This document shows positions 8,388-16,639 of a DNA stretch of 64,000 nt, piece after piece. Under the pieces are notes generated by a model, which had not been told where the DNA came from, did no database searches, and was given only the letters and a program-made list of their open reading frames with translations. This stretch comes from UBA7455 sp026713185 (GTDB lineage: Bacteria > Pseudomonadota > Gammaproteobacteria > Pseudomonadales > Azotimanducaceae), in the NCBI GenBank assembly GCA_963665785.1, contig OY762456.1, positions 1,426,001 through 1,490,000 of the forward strand, written 5' to 3'. Both the position numbers and the translations under genes were made by a program. Every line of letters begins with the position of its first letter. The stretch's first letter is position 1.

Positions 8388-9572
8388 ATGAAGATTGTAA
8401 ATCTGGAGACATTCGTCATTAAGACCCCGCGACCGTATCGTGGAGGTCGCGTATGGGTATTCCTGAAGCTGACAACAGACAATGGTATAGAAGGTATCGG
8501 TGAGGTCTATAAGGTACCGTTTCACCCCCACACTGTCGCATTGATGATTAAAGATACGTTTGAAACCTATGTGATTGATCATGATCCATTTCAGATTGAA
8601 CGTCTTTGCCGGGCTGTCTACTATGGTGAAGGTTATGAGTCTCACGATCATCACCAGCACCCCGATCATACAGTCATGGGAATTCTAAGCGCACTGGAAA
8701 TGGCATGCTGGGACATAGTGGGCAAAGCCCTGGAGCAACCCATCTACAACCTCCTGGGAGGCAAATACCACGATCGTCTGCGGTCTTACACTTACTTGTA
8801 TCCGGCGCCTGATGACACAAGCCGCAAATCACCCCACTCAGACCCCCAGGCAGCGGCACGCAGTGCCGAGGCTCATCTCAAAGATGGATTTACTGCACTT
8901 AAATTTGACCCTCTCATCGAAGTCATGGGAGTAGAGGACCCCCGTGAACCACCTCTGGACCGGCTGGACAATGCTGAAGCCGTCGTCCGTGCTGTAAGGG
9001 AAACTGTCGGTAATCGAGCTGACATTCTAATTGGCACTCATGGCCAGTCCACGACATCCGGGAGCATCAGGTTTGCCAAACGTATAGAACAGTTTGATCC
9101 CCTGTGGTTTGAAGAACCGGTACCACCGGAAAATCGCGATGAAATGGCGCGAGTCGCACGTGCAACCTCAATTCCGGTGGCCAGCGGTGAACGTCTTTCC
9201 ACCAGGTTTGAATTCCGTGAGTTGCTGGAAAAACAAGCGGCAGCCATTATGCAAATGGCGCTTGGAAGAGTAGGCGGGATTCTGGAAGCGCGCAAAATTG
9301 CTGGAATGGCCGAAGCCTACTATGCTCAAATCGCTCCACACCTGTATTGTGGTCCCGTTGAAGCGGCGGCGAATATCCAGGTGGATACCTGTAGCCCGAA
9401 TTTTCTCATTCAGGAAAGTATCGGTTACTTCGATGGATTTCATGCTCAGGTTCTTAAACAACCGATTCAATGGGAGAATGGCTATATCATTCCACCGACC
9501 TCACCAGGATTGGGGATTGAACTTGATGAAGCTGTCATTAACAATCATCTCCTGCCTCCAGCAGGCATATGA
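8388..9572 (+). CDS. enolase-superfamily dehydratase (mandelate racemase/muconate lactonizing type)
   Basis: 394 residues with the N-terminal capping domain and C-terminal barrel of the mandelate racemase family, closest in style to sugar-acid dehydratases such as D-galactonate dehydratase. In the barrel: F-T-A-L-K-F-D-P (lysine strand), I-G-T-H-G-Q in place of the usual D-x-H/N metal strand, W-F-E-E-P (metal Glu), A-S-G-E-R-L (second Glu), and A-P-H-L-Y-C-G-P (catalytic His). The G-T-H-G-Q form looks like that of an uncharacterised subgroup. It is divergent from the SMP-30 lactonase gene. Substrate unknown; an acid sugar is likely. Confidence 0.87.
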   Translation: MKIVNLETFVIKTPRPYRGGRVWVFLKLTTDNGIEGIGEVYKVPFHPHTVALMIKDTFETYVIDHDPFQIERLCRAVYYGEGYESHDHHQHPDHTVMGILSALEMACWDIVGKALEQPIYNLLGGKYHDRLRSYTYLYPAPDDTSRKSPHSDPQAAARSAEAHLKDGFTALKFDPLIEVMGVEDPREPPLDRLDNAEAVVRAVRETVGNRADILIGTHGQSTTSGSIRFAKRIEQFDPLWFEEPVPPENRDEMARVARATSIPVASGERLSTRFEFRELLEKQAAAIMQMALGRVGGILEARKIAGMAEAYYAQIAPHLYCGPVEAAANIQVDTCSPNFLIQESIGYFDGFHAQVLKQPIQWENGYIIPPTSPGLGIELDEAVINNHLLPPAGI

Positions 9573-9666
9573 TTACATCTACCGGGAGGATTGATGTTTC
9601 AGTTGTGACAAAGCAATCCGATGTGGCCGCTCCGGGACATCACAAAGGCGTCGTGGTTATAACGAA

Positions 9667-10722
9667 CTATTCTGTCAACTGTTTTTGCCACTCGATCCAC
9701 CAGCCATGGGGGGAAGCGCGGGCGAGAAGTTTTGACTCACCCGAACCATTCCGATACCTGGTGAGAGTGATCCCTGGAGGCTGGTCACCCTCGAGAGCCA
9801 CCTGCCAGACCGGGCGTTCCCGGCTATAGGCAGCCAGCCCTTCCAACAGACAGCGACGACTGGCGCGAGGGAACTGATAGAGGGCAACTGTGGAGTAGAC
9901 AACCGGAGTTATGTCTTCCGGTATCTCTTTAATCAGGTCAGGGAGCAGTTCTGTTGCGTCGCCGCGGAGAAGTCGAACAGGGCTTGCATCCAGTTCAGCA
10001 CGTGCCTCGATCAATTGCCTGTGGCGTTCCCTGTGCTCTGGCCAGATCAAGGCCCGCTGCCAGAGCAACTGGTCCGTGTTTGAGAGGTCAATCGGATTCA
10101 AATCGATCCCGTCACGGCTGGCGATGGGGATCGACTCCTCCAACAGGGGCAACTTTCCGGGACCACGAAGCTCGGCATCGAGTGTGACACTCGCCTGGTT
10201 TTGGCCCCAGTGTATTACTTCACTTCCGGCGTGCCTGTAATTGTAGGCATAGCGGTCGAAGTTGAGATTTAGACCACCGCTGGCGCCAATATCGATCAGG
10301 GCCAGAGGCGCCGTGGATTCCCGGTAGACAAGAGAGAAGACAGGCAGGAGACAGGTGCATCGCCGTACAACCTGGGTCTGGGTGCTTCGGCTGGCGATTA
10401 ACCGTGCAATTTGTTCCCGATACTCCAGGCAGAAAGCACGAAACTCAGGGAAGGCCGGTTCGAACGGTCGCTCCTCACCCGAGACTTCCGGGTAATGCAA
10501 GGCGAGTGAGTGCTCGACTCCATTCAGGAGCAGATACTGCACTGCGGCAAACAGCATGTTCGGCGCTGGCTGGCCTCTCTGCTTGTGAGCCGCGAGTGCT
10601 AACAACTCTTCATCCAGCGATACACCGTAAGAGAGTTCCGCATACATCGGCGAAGCGAGGTCCGGCGCCTCGACGCGGGCGAAGTGATGGAACCTGGCAC
10701 TGAGATCCTGAAAGTTGCTCAA
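9667..10722 (-). CDS. DUF2332 family protein
   Basis: 351 residues matching the DUF2332 pattern, cytosolic proteins of unknown role. Recognisable pieces are the N-terminal F-H-H-F-A, the central D-I-G-A-S-G-G-L-N-L-N-F-D, which resembles a methyltransferase SAM loop, then L-R-G-D-A-T-E-L-L-P and P-V-V-Y-S-T-V-A-L-Y. The G-x-S-G-G-L loop suggests a Rossmann-like methyltransferase fold, but no activity is established. It stands between the convergent dehydratase and an SDR gene. Confidence 0.8.
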   Translation of the reverse strand: MSNFQDLSARFHHFARVEAPDLASPMYAELSYGVSLDEELLALAAHKQRGQPAPNMLFAAVQYLLLNGVEHSLALHYPEVSGEERPFEPAFPEFRAFCLEYREQIARLIASRSTQTQVVRRCTCLLPVFSLVYRESTAPLALIDIGASGGLNLNFDRYAYNYRHAGSEVIHWGQNQASVTLDAELRGPGKLPLLEESIPIASRDGIDLNPIDLSNTDQLLWQRALIWPEHRERHRQLIEARAELDASPVRLLRGDATELLPDLIKEIPEDITPVVYSTVALYQFPRASRRCLLEGLAAYSRERPVWQVALEGDQPPGITLTRYRNGSGESKLLARASPHGWWIEWQKQLTE

Positions 10723-10765
10723 GGTCCGGCAGCACCGGGTTCGATTGTTGATTGCGGCTTCATAT

Positions 10766-11539
10766 TCAGCTGTTTAAGGTTATAAAGCCACCATCAACCG
10801 GGAAATTGGTACCTGTTATAAAGGCCGCTTCTTCTGAGCAAAGGTAGGCGACAGCAGACGCCACTTCTTCCGGGGTACCCATGCGACCGATGGGTTGGCT
10901 TTTAGATAGCTTATCGAACATTTCCTCAGCAATATCAGGGTAATTTTTTGCAATAAAGTTATCGACGAATGGCGTATGAACACGACTGGGCGCGACACAA
11001 TTACATCTGATTCCATAGTCAATATAGTCTTTGGCAATAGAATAGGTCATGGACATTACAGCGCCTTTGCTCATCGAATAAGCGAACCGGTCTGCGATAC
11101 CCACCGATGACGCGACTGACGCCATGTTAACGATCACACCTTTGCGTCTCTGTTTCATCAAGGGAATGATTACTGACAAAACATTGTAGATGCCTTTCAC
11201 ATTGACGTTATAAATACGATCAAAATCGGCTTCTGCTGTATGTTCAATATTGCCTACATGGGCAATGCCCGCGTTGTTAATCAGGATATCAATGTCACAC
11301 TCATCGGGAATATCTTTTGTCACCCGGGTTACTTGTGAGCGGTTGCTGATATCACACACAAGTACTGCGCCGGCGCCGCCGTTTGAAATGATTTTTTCCA
11401 GAGTGGAATTGGCTCCGACCGCATCGATGTCAACAATAATGACATAGGCTCCTTCGCTCGCCAGTCGGGTACTGACACAATATCCGATCCCGCTTCCGCC
11501 ACCGGTTACCAGAGCAGTCTTACCGTCAAATCTCTTCAT
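10766..11539 (-). CDS. SDR-family oxidoreductase (3-oxoacyl-reductase-like)
   Basis: 257 residues, a classical short-chain dehydrogenase. The cofactor loop is T-G-G-G-S-G-I-G at residues 9-16, with I-I-V-D-I-D after strand 2 favouring NAD(H). N-N-A-G-I-A follows, the catalytic Ser is in N-M-A-S-V-A-S-S, and Y-S-M-S-K-G gives the YxxxK pair. The C-terminal V-D-G-G-F-I-T is typical. Likely substrate is a secondary alcohol or ketone; nothing nearby specifies it. Confidence 0.9.
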   Translation of the reverse strand: MKRFDGKTALVTGGGSGIGYCVSTRLASEGAYVIIVDIDAVGANSTLEKIISNGGAGAVLVCDISNRSQVTRVTKDIPDECDIDILINNAGIAHVGNIEHTAEADFDRIYNVNVKGIYNVLSVIIPLMKQRRKGVIVNMASVASSVGIADRFAYSMSKGAVMSMTYSIAKDYIDYGIRCNCVAPSRVHTPFVDNFIAKNYPDIAEEMFDKLSKSQPIGRMGTPEEVASAVAYLCSEEAAFITGTNFPVDGGFITLNS

Positions 11540-11585
11540 ATGTCATTAAACCTTTAAATTTAATGTGAATATTCTGAAGATTCGT

Positions 11586-11610
11586 GGGGTCGGAGTAAAG
11601 TGCCGGAACC
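11586..11610 (+). repeat. REP-like arm, family GGGGTCGGAGTAAAGTGCCG
   Basis: A single arm of the dispersed repeat GGGGTCGGAGTAAAGTGCCG, upstream of the ZIP gene. An inverted arm lies just after that gene (12529-12547), so the transporter is bracketed by the pair. Confidence 0.7.
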
Positions 11611-11673
11611 TTGCAAAAGGTCTATTATTCAATTTAAATCAGTCTGTTAGTAAATAACGGACAGGAACTGACT

Positions 11674-12525
11674 ATGATCACGTCATTATTTGCCATCAAG
11701 GTCGTTGCCGCTTTGGCGATTCTCGTTATGGGTATTATCGGAGGTATCATCCCGCTCCTGGTAGCCCGTCACGACACAAGCCGCCGCTTTATGTCAATGG
11801 GTAATGCTCTGGCGGGTGGTATCTTTCTCGGCGCCGGGTTCATGCACTTGCTTCCCGAAGCTGGCGAAGCGCTTGAGGGGTTAATTGACTACCCCCTTGC
11901 GCCATTGTTGGCGGCAGTCGGCGTACTTGTACTGCTGCTTATCGACCGTGTCCTGTTCGAAACCAACCGTTCACAAAATCTGGAGCAGGGTGGGGAGACT
12001 CGCCAGCCCGTCTACCCTTTAATTCTACTTGTTGTACTGTCTATCCATTCCATGATAGCCGGCATCGCCCTTGGGCTTGAGGCTGAAGTGGCCGCTTCCC
12101 TGCTGGTCATGCTGGCCATCCTGTTCCACAAGGGATCGGCTGCATTTGCCCTGATGGTCAGCGTTCATGCCTCAGGTGCTGACAGGAAACGCTTATGGAC
12201 AATTCTGACAATCTTTGTCCTGATGACGCCGGTGGGGATCGTACTCGGTACAGTTGCCTCCGGCTTTTTTGAAGGACGGGCCGCGTTGTTAATCGAAGGG
12301 AGTTTCAATGCGCTGGCCGCTGGGACCTTCATTTACATAGCCATCCTCGATATCATCAATGCTGAGATGTCCAGGATCGATGACCGCATTGCGCATTTCG
12401 TGCGCAGTTCGTTACTCGGGGACGATGACGTGGCAATGCCTTCGCAAGATACGGATCGCATATTCAAGTTTGCGCTGATATTTGCTGGCCTGGCCAGTAT
12501 GGCAGCGATTGGGATCTGGGTATAA
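11674..12525 (+). CDS. ZIP-family divalent metal transporter
   Basis: 283 residues, an inner-membrane ZIP (ZRT/IRT-like) protein with about eight hydrophobic helices. The first is near residues 6-30. A-G-G-I-F-L-G-A-G-F-M-H-L-L-P-E-A follows with the conserved His of that helix. The fourth-helix metal motif reads S-I-H-S-M-I-A-G-I-A-L-G, and the fifth has L-F-H-K-G-S-A. The family moves zinc, iron or manganese into the cytosol. It is bracketed by inverted REP-like arms and has no partner gene. Confidence 0.88.
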   Translation: MITSLFAIKVVAALAILVMGIIGGIIPLLVARHDTSRRFMSMGNALAGGIFLGAGFMHLLPEAGEALEGLIDYPLAPLLAAVGVLVLLLIDRVLFETNRSQNLEQGGETRQPVYPLILLVVLSIHSMIAGIALGLEAEVAASLLVMLAILFHKGSAAFALMVSVHASGADRKRLWTILTIFVLMTPVGIVLGTVASGFFEGRAALLIEGSFNALAAGTFIYIAILDIINAEMSRIDDRIAHFVRSSLLGDDDVAMPSQDTDRIFKFALIFAGLASMAAIGIWV

Positions 12526-12528
12526 AGA

Positions 12529-12547
12529 TTACTCCGACCCCGGAACC
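12529..12547 (-). repeat. REP-like arm, inverted copy after the ZIP gene
   Basis: Reads TTACTCCGACCCCGGAACC, the reverse complement of the arm at 11586. It starts 4 bp after the ZIP stop codon. Confidence 0.65.
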
Positions 12548-12670
12548 TGATGTTGAGCAAAGGTATCATCGGTTTTGGCGTCAAGGATGCTATCATTCCG
12601 AAACAATTCCCCGCGAATTTCCAATACCTGGTCGGCATTGCCCAATGTGGACTATGCTATAGTTCAAACC

Positions 12671-13864
12671 ATGTTCAGATATCTGTTGCTATTCTTGATG
12701 TGTTTATACTTGGCGGTTTTTGCCGTCGATCGCCTGGTACCCTTAGAAAAGGTTGTCGAGCCAGGATACACTTGGGTGCAACTCAATTTTGGTTTCTTGC
12801 CCCACTACGGCGAAGTTGTTCCAGAGGATGCCGTTGATACCATAAACATGAAACGCTTGGCCGCTGAACAGGGAAACGCTGATGCGCAGTATAGTCTCGG
12901 TACCATGTACTATTACGGCGAAGGGGTACCAGAGGATGCCGTTGAGGCTGTACGCTGGTATCGCATGGCTGCCGAGCAAGGAAATGACTTTGGGCAGTAC
13001 GGTCTTGGTACCATGTACTATTACGGCGAAGGGGTTCCGAATGATGCCGTTGAGGCTGTACGCTGGTTTCGCATGGCCGCGGAACAAGGAAACGCCTTGG
13101 CACAGTATGGTCTTGGTAACATGTACGCCTATGGGAAAGGGGTTCCAGAGGATACCACTGAGGCGTTACGCTGGTATCGCATGGCTACCGAGCAAGGAAA
13201 CGCCTTTGGGCAGTACGGTCTCGGTACCATGTACGCCTATGGGAAAGGGGTTCCAGAGGATGCTGCTGAGGCCGAACGCTGGTATCGCATGGCTGCTGAA
13301 CAAGGAAACGCTGATGCGCAGTATAGTCTCGGTACCATGTACGCCTATGGGAAAGGGGTTCCAGAGGATACCGCTGAGGGGTTACGCTGGTATCGCATGG
13401 CTGCTGAGCAAGGAAACGCCTTTGGGCAGTTAGGTCTCGGTGACATATACGCCTATGGCAGAGGGGTTCCAGAGGATACCGCTGAGGCAGTACTCTGGTA
13501 TCGCATGGCGGCCGAGCAAGGAAACGCTGAGGCGCACTATGCCCTCGGTTACATGTATGTCTATGGCAAAGGGGTTCCAAAGGATACCACTGAGGCCGTA
13601 CGCTGGTACCGCATGGCCGCTGAGCAAGGATACGCTGATGCGCCGTTCACTCTCGGGATGATGTACTTCATGGGCAAAGAGATTCCCAAGGATGATGTGG
13701 AGGCTTATGCTTGGTTAAGCACTGTTTCTGGAGAGTTTAACGAGACTGCAATAGAGGTAATAAAACAATTGTCCAAGCGCATGACACCCGACCAGATTGC
13801 CATGGCACAAAATCTGTCTCGTGAATATTTCGAAGCCTACGGCTCAACTCATCAATCGAATTGA
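12671..13864 (+). CDS. Sel1-repeat (TPR-like) protein with N-terminal membrane anchor
   Basis: 397 residues from ATG 12671. The first 17 residues (F-R-Y-L-L-L-F-L-M-C-L-Y-L-A-V-F-A) look like a signal anchor, so the protein is probably periplasmic. Residues 50-330 hold about eight 36-residue Sel1 units with the pattern A-E-Q-G-N-A-x-A-Q-Y-x-L-G-x-M-Y, then Y-G-x-G-V-P-x-D. The last unit passes into the usual cap, with M-T-P-D-Q-I-A-M-A near the end. The DNA units are 108 bp and very alike, which favours unequal recombination. An upstream ATG at 12575 would put 32 polar residues before the anchor and is less likely. Sel1 proteins act as scaffolds; the partner is unknown. Confidence 0.85.
   Translation: MFRYLLLFLMCLYLAVFAVDRLVPLEKVVEPGYTWVQLNFGFLPHYGEVVPEDAVDTINMKRLAAEQGNADAQYSLGTMYYYGEGVPEDAVEAVRWYRMAAEQGNDFGQYGLGTMYYYGEGVPNDAVEAVRWFRMAAEQGNALAQYGLGNMYAYGKGVPEDTTEALRWYRMATEQGNAFGQYGLGTMYAYGKGVPEDAAEAERWYRMAAEQGNADAQYSLGTMYAYGKGVPEDTAEGLRWYRMAAEQGNAFGQLGLGDIYAYGRGVPEDTAEAVLWYRMAAEQGNAEAHYALGYMYVYGKGVPKDTTEAVRWYRMAAEQGYADAPFTLGMMYFMGKEIPKDDVEAYAWLSTVSGEFNETAIEVIKQLSKRMTPDQIAMAQNLSREYFEAYGSTHQSN
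12855..13700 (+). repeat. 108-bp tandem coding repeats (Sel1 units)
   Basis: About eight consecutive 108-bp units that encode the Sel1 motifs. They are so alike that segments such as GGTACCATGTACGCCTATGG recur almost unchanged. Unit number could vary between strains. Confidence 0.8.
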
Positions 13865-13900
13865 CTGATTTTCACCCGAATTTCTGGACACCAGGTTAGT

Positions 13901-13999
13901 GGGGTCGGAGTAAATTGCCGGAGAACAGTGCCGGAGCAAATCGTTTGTTGCTTACTGCCAGGCGAGGTCTCTTTTACCCCGGCACTTTACCCCGACCCC
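13901..13999. repeat. 99-bp REPIN-like imperfect palindrome
   Basis: Two arms of the GGGGTCGGAGTAAAGTGCCG family face each other: the left begins GGGGTCGGAGTAAATTGCCG, and the right, read on the minus strand, begins GGGGTCGGGGTAAAGTGCCG. About 50 bp lie between. The arrangement matches REP doublets (REPINs) that can fold into a long hairpin. No RAYT transposase is in the window. Confidence 0.75.
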
Positions 14000-14073
14000 A
14001 AAACATGTGAGACTTTCCAGGTGAGGAAGGTGGCGTTTACCGACCAGGGCAGGATAGATATTCCTTCATTGCT

Positions 14074-14628
14074 TTACCGATGCAAACCCCAGAACCATGT
14101 CGTGAACGCCAGAGTCTGTGCCCGTCGGGCCACGCTACGAGTGGAGGCGGGGAACCATGCCAGTTCGCGGCCTATGCCGTCGCGGGATTGTGCCGACCGG
14201 GAGCGAACGCCGCGCAAGTGCGCTGCTTTAACCTGCGCGCCGATGGATTGGCAACGAGCGTGCGGCACCAGCGCGCCGTCCCTTTCGAGTGGATAGGTAT
14301 CCGGCAATCCAACGGCGCGAACACCGGCTGAGGAACAGGCATCACATACGACTTGACGGCGCGGCAAGGAACATCCCACCAGCGCCGGCCCCGTATTGTC
14401 GCGAAGATCCTCCGGTTCATAAGGCCATTTGCTGATGAAGTCGAAGAGGTTCAGGCGCGCCGTCACCATGTCTTCGTTAAGATAGAGTGCAGGAAAGCTG
14501 CCCGGTGGGTTCCAACGCCCACCTTGCTGCTGGGCAAAGCGGGGATCAAGTGGATTGGCCCAAGCCGGATTAGCGATACGCCACCAGGTATGTACATCCG
14601 GAAGCATCTCCCGCAGCAGTTCGGCCAT
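14074..14628 (-). CDS. RES-domain toxin
   Basis: 184 residues from an ATG whose first base overlaps the antitoxin stop (TGATG). The RES fold is seen as W-W-R-I-A-N (Arg17), then G-G-R-W-N-P-P-G near 36-43 and A-L-Y-L-N-E-D (Tyr49, Glu52). Known RES toxins degrade NAD+ and are paired with an Xre/MbcA/ParS antitoxin, as here. An in-frame ATG further upstream (14859) would lie inside the antitoxin gene and is not needed. The tail after residue 90 is less typical of the family, so loss of activity cannot be excluded. Confidence 0.82.
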   Translation of the reverse strand: MAELLREMLPDVHTWWRIANPAWANPLDPRFAQQQGGRWNPPGSFPALYLNEDMVTARLNLFDFISKWPYEPEDLRDNTGPALVGCSLPRRQVVCDACSSAGVRAVGLPDTYPLERDGALVPHARCQSIGAQVKAAHLRGVRSRSAQSRDGIGRELAWFPASTRSVARRAQTLAFTTWFWGLHR

Positions 14629-15077
14629 CAGGCATGTGCCCGTTCGAACCGGAACATGTCGCGGCAGGTCTCCAGCAATGTCCTGGTATCGCCCTGCGCC
14701 AGCAAGTCCATCAAAGTAACTCCACCAAGGGTCTGGATTGGCCTGCGCACCACCGCTGGTATCCTGTCGCGTTTGAGATGCAGTACGAGCAGGTCGGTGG
14801 CAGCAGCCAGGTCCGAAATCGCTGTCGCCCGTTCCGGGGGGATTCCTTGTCGCAGCCACTTGCTGACTGCCTGGCGGCTCACGCCAAAGACGCGAGCAGC
14901 CTCGGTCTGGCTTATGTTCCAGACTTTGAGTGTGCGAGCGAAGCCGTCACGCGCTCGCCGCCGGTCCAGGTTTTCGGTAAAGGCGTCAAGCCACGCGTCC
15001 TCGTGCTTGTGCGCCATGAATACATGCTCGGCCGCGACTTCCGGGTCGAGTTTCCGAATCATAGTGACTGCGCTCAC
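14628..15077 (-). CDS. Xre/MbcA/ParS-type antitoxin of the RES toxin
   Basis: 149 residues. The HTH is clear at 54-78: N-I-S-Q-T-E-A-A-R-V-F-G-V-S-R-Q-A-V-S-K-W-L. The C-terminal half (T-L-G-G-V-T-L-M-D-L-L) resembles the toxin-neutralising DUF2384-like domain, though weakly. GTG 15077 has GGAG 8 bp upstream; ATG 15062 is an alternative. The gene order antitoxin then toxin with a 1-bp overlap is the usual RES/Xre operon, normally autoregulated by the antitoxin. Confidence 0.8.
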   Translation of the reverse strand: MSAVTMIRKLDPEVAAEHVFMAHKHEDAWLDAFTENLDRRRARDGFARTLKVWNISQTEAARVFGVSRQAVSKWLRQGIPPERATAISDLAAATDLLVLHLKRDRIPAVVRRPIQTLGGVTLMDLLAQGDTRTLLETCRDMFRFERAHA

Positions 15078-15161
15078 GTTTCAGTCTCCTGTTTTTCTGT
15101 AACCTTAGGTAAACCGCAACCATATGTCAACCCATCGACATTCCGGCTGTTAATAGAATAG

Positions 15162-15217
15162 AACGCAACATTGCGACAAAAGCGGGACGTTTTACTCCGG
15201 TACTTTACTCCGACCCC
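15162..15217 (-). repeat. REPIN-like element, right half
   Basis: Contains a core, ACATTGCGACAAAAGCGGGA, shared with the element at 24050-24113. The core is followed by the arm that reads GGGGTCGGAGTAAAGTACCG on the minus strand. The left arm is missing. Together with the 24050 copy, which keeps the left arm, it defines a full palindrome of about 85 bp. Another fragment, CGACCCCGGGACCTTTCG, follows at about 15232-15249. Confidence 0.65.
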
Positions 15218-15239
15218 GGAGCCGTTCGCTTCGACCCCG

Positions 15240-15433
15240 GGACCTTTCGACTTTTCCACACACCAGTAGGTATAGGCAGCGATCTCACCCGCCGCGACCC
15301 CCGTCGCCCCATACATGGCAAGCGCGAGCACGGCGTACTCAAGTGGAAAATCGAAGTTGAAGCCAGACAGCAAATCTGCGGCGGCCGCAGGTGGAATGAG
15401 CTTTGCCGCGAGTGATAGAATAGGATTCCACAA
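15240..15433 (-). pseudogene. fragment resembling an NRAMP-like metal transporter (middle part)
   Basis: A hydrophobic reading frame of about 60 residues, with P-L-E-Y-A-V-L-A-L-A-M-Y-G-A and then G-E-I-A-A-Y-T-Y-W-C-V-E-K. The Y-W-C-(L/V)-E-K signature occurs in some NRAMP-like transporters. The frame runs into the REP-like repeat and has no family N-terminus, so it is a relic. The family assignment rests on one motif and is tentative. The rest of the 15078-15474 gap holds only the repeat and no other gene. Confidence 0.35.
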
Positions 15434-15474
15434 GGTAGAATCCTATTCTATGAGTCCTTGGAGTTCCGACTAAG

Positions 15475-15783
15475 ATGATTGATATTCTTCGGAAAAAAAA
15501 TCGCCAGATCGGCGAAATCTGCAAAAAATACGATGTTAAGTCACTCTCTGTTTTTGGTTCTGTAACCTCAGATTCTTTTGATAAGCTGAGCAGCGATATA
15601 GACTTTCTGGTCGAATTCGAAGACGTTGGTATTGGCTCCTATGCAGATTGTTATTTTGGATTACTCGAGGAACTTGAAGCGCTCTTTAACCGCCCGATTG
15701 ATCTGGTTATCGACTCTGCCATCAAGAACCCACACTATAGGGTTACTGTTAGTCAGTCTCGACAGGAACTTTATGCAGCTTGA
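15475..15783 (+). CDS. mntA: MntA-type nucleotidyltransferase antitoxin (type VII TA)
   Basis: 102 residues of the minimal nucleotidyltransferase family. The catalytic signature is complete: Gly28-Ser29 (F-G-S-V) and D-I-D at 41-43 followed by F-L-V-E-F. MntA antitoxins add AMP to a Tyr of the HepT toxin and so silence it. The gene overlaps hepT by 11 bp, the standard arrangement. Base composition is more AT-rich than the neighbouring RES module, which suggests separate acquisition. Confidence 0.88.
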   Translation: MIDILRKKNRQIGEICKKYDVKSLSVFGSVTSDSFDKLSSDIDFLVEFEDVGIGSYADCYFGLLEELEALFNRPIDLVIDSAIKNPHYRVTVSQSRQELYAA

Positions 15784-16111
15784 AGCCAGGAAGTTGATTT
15801 TTGATATTCAGAGCGCAGTTGATCTACTCAAGGAATTCACCACCAACAAAACTTTAGACGACTATTTGGCAGATCCTATGCTTCGATCAGCAGTAGAAAG
15901 GCAGTTCGAAATTATAGGTGAAGCGGTTAATAAACTTGCCAAGGAAGATGAGGAATTAGCCGCCAACATTTCTGAGTACAAAAGATTGATTGGGTTTCGA
16001 AATGTCCTGATCCATGGATATGGCATTGTAGATGATTATCTGGTGTGGGATCTGGTCGAAACCAAGTTGCCGGTCCTCATCAACAATCTGAATAGCATCG
16101 ATATTGAATGA
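15773..16111 (+). CDS. hepT: HepT-type HEPN RNase toxin
   Basis: 112 residues from ATG 15773, all-alpha HEPN fold. The RNase motif RX4HXY is intact: Arg76-N-V-L-I-His81-G-Tyr83; Tyr83 is the residue AMPylated by MntA in studied systems. R-Q-F-E-I-I-G-E-A-V-N-K near 43-54 is typical of the family. The start overlaps mntA by 11 bp. With both active sites intact the pair is likely functional. Confidence 0.88.
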   Translation: MQLEARKLIFDIQSAVDLLKEFTTNKTLDDYLADPMLRSAVERQFEIIGEAVNKLAKEDEELAANISEYKRLIGFRNVLIHGYGIVDDYLVWDLVETKLPVLINNLNSIDIE

Positions 16112-16118
16112 TCGACTG

Positions 16119-16238
16119 TCGAACGTCCTTCGACACTTGGCCCGCCAGAACCTCCACCACCTTGCTGTAGACAGTGTAGCCCGCAAACCCGATGTACATA
16201 GCTGACGCCAGCACCATGAAGACGATGTTGATCCAACC
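16119..16238 (-). pseudogene. membrane-protein C-terminal fragment
   Basis: About 40 residues with one clear transmembrane stretch (I-N-I-V-F-M-V-L-A-S-A-M-Y-I-G-F-A-G-Y) ending in T-V-Y-S-K-V. It resembles the last helix of a transporter and may come from the same NRAMP-like gene as the fragment at 15240-15433. The two pieces are in the wrong order for a simple interruption, so a rearrangement is needed. The remaining 16112-16384 gap shows nothing else. Confidence 0.3.
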
Positions 16239-16384
16239 GGGCCGCACAGATTCCGGGAGTGACTGTCCCTGACACATCCGGGTCATTCCCCTACAGAAAC
16301 GAAAGATTCCGGCCAGTGGATTCTGAACGTCAATCCGTCATCGTTCGTCCAGGACAACCCAATTTCACAGGATCCGAAAAACCC

Positions 16385-16639
16385 ATGGATCGACGCTTGT
16401 TTCTTGGCATCTTGCGGGGGCGGTCGGATGCGAATATTTCGTTTAGTGAATTGCGAAAGCTTCTCATGGACTTGGGATTCGTGGAGCGAATCCGAGGTAG
16501 CCATCATATCTTTCGTCGACCTGGAATTGACGAATTTATCAACATCCAACGGGATGGAAGCAATGCGAAGCCATATCAAGTTCGACAGATTCGAGCTGTT
16601 CTAGTAAAGTATCGGTTCGGAGACATAGACGATGTATAA
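16385..16639 (+). CDS. hicA: HicA mRNA interferase toxin
   Basis: 84 residues from ATG 16385. The dsRBD-like HicA fold is seen in S-F-S-E-L-R-K-L-L-M-D-L-G-F, then R-I-R-G-S-H-H-I-F-R-R with the catalytic His at residue 40, and a C-terminal Y-Q-V-R-Q-I-R-A-V-L. HicA cuts mRNAs independently of ribosomes. The stop overlaps the hicB start by 8 bp. The N-terminus, about 17 residues before the usual start, is slightly longer than in most HicA proteins. Confidence 0.9.
   Translation: MDRRLFLGILRGRSDANISFSELRKLLMDLGFVERIRGSHHIFRRPGIDEFINIQRDGSNAKPYQVRQIRAVLVKYRFGDIDDV

Noticed and set aside
12575..12670. Upstream start for the Sel1 protein
   Set aside because: It would bury the signal anchor behind 32 polar residues; ATG 12671 places the anchor at the N-terminus.
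12882..13661. Repetitive frames in other phases over the Sel1 gene
   Set aside because: They are shifted readings of the 108-bp repeat; the phase with the Sel1 motif is the gene.
12855..13700. Possible CRISPR-like array
   Set aside because: The repeats are contiguous 108-bp coding units without unique spacers, and no cas gene is present.
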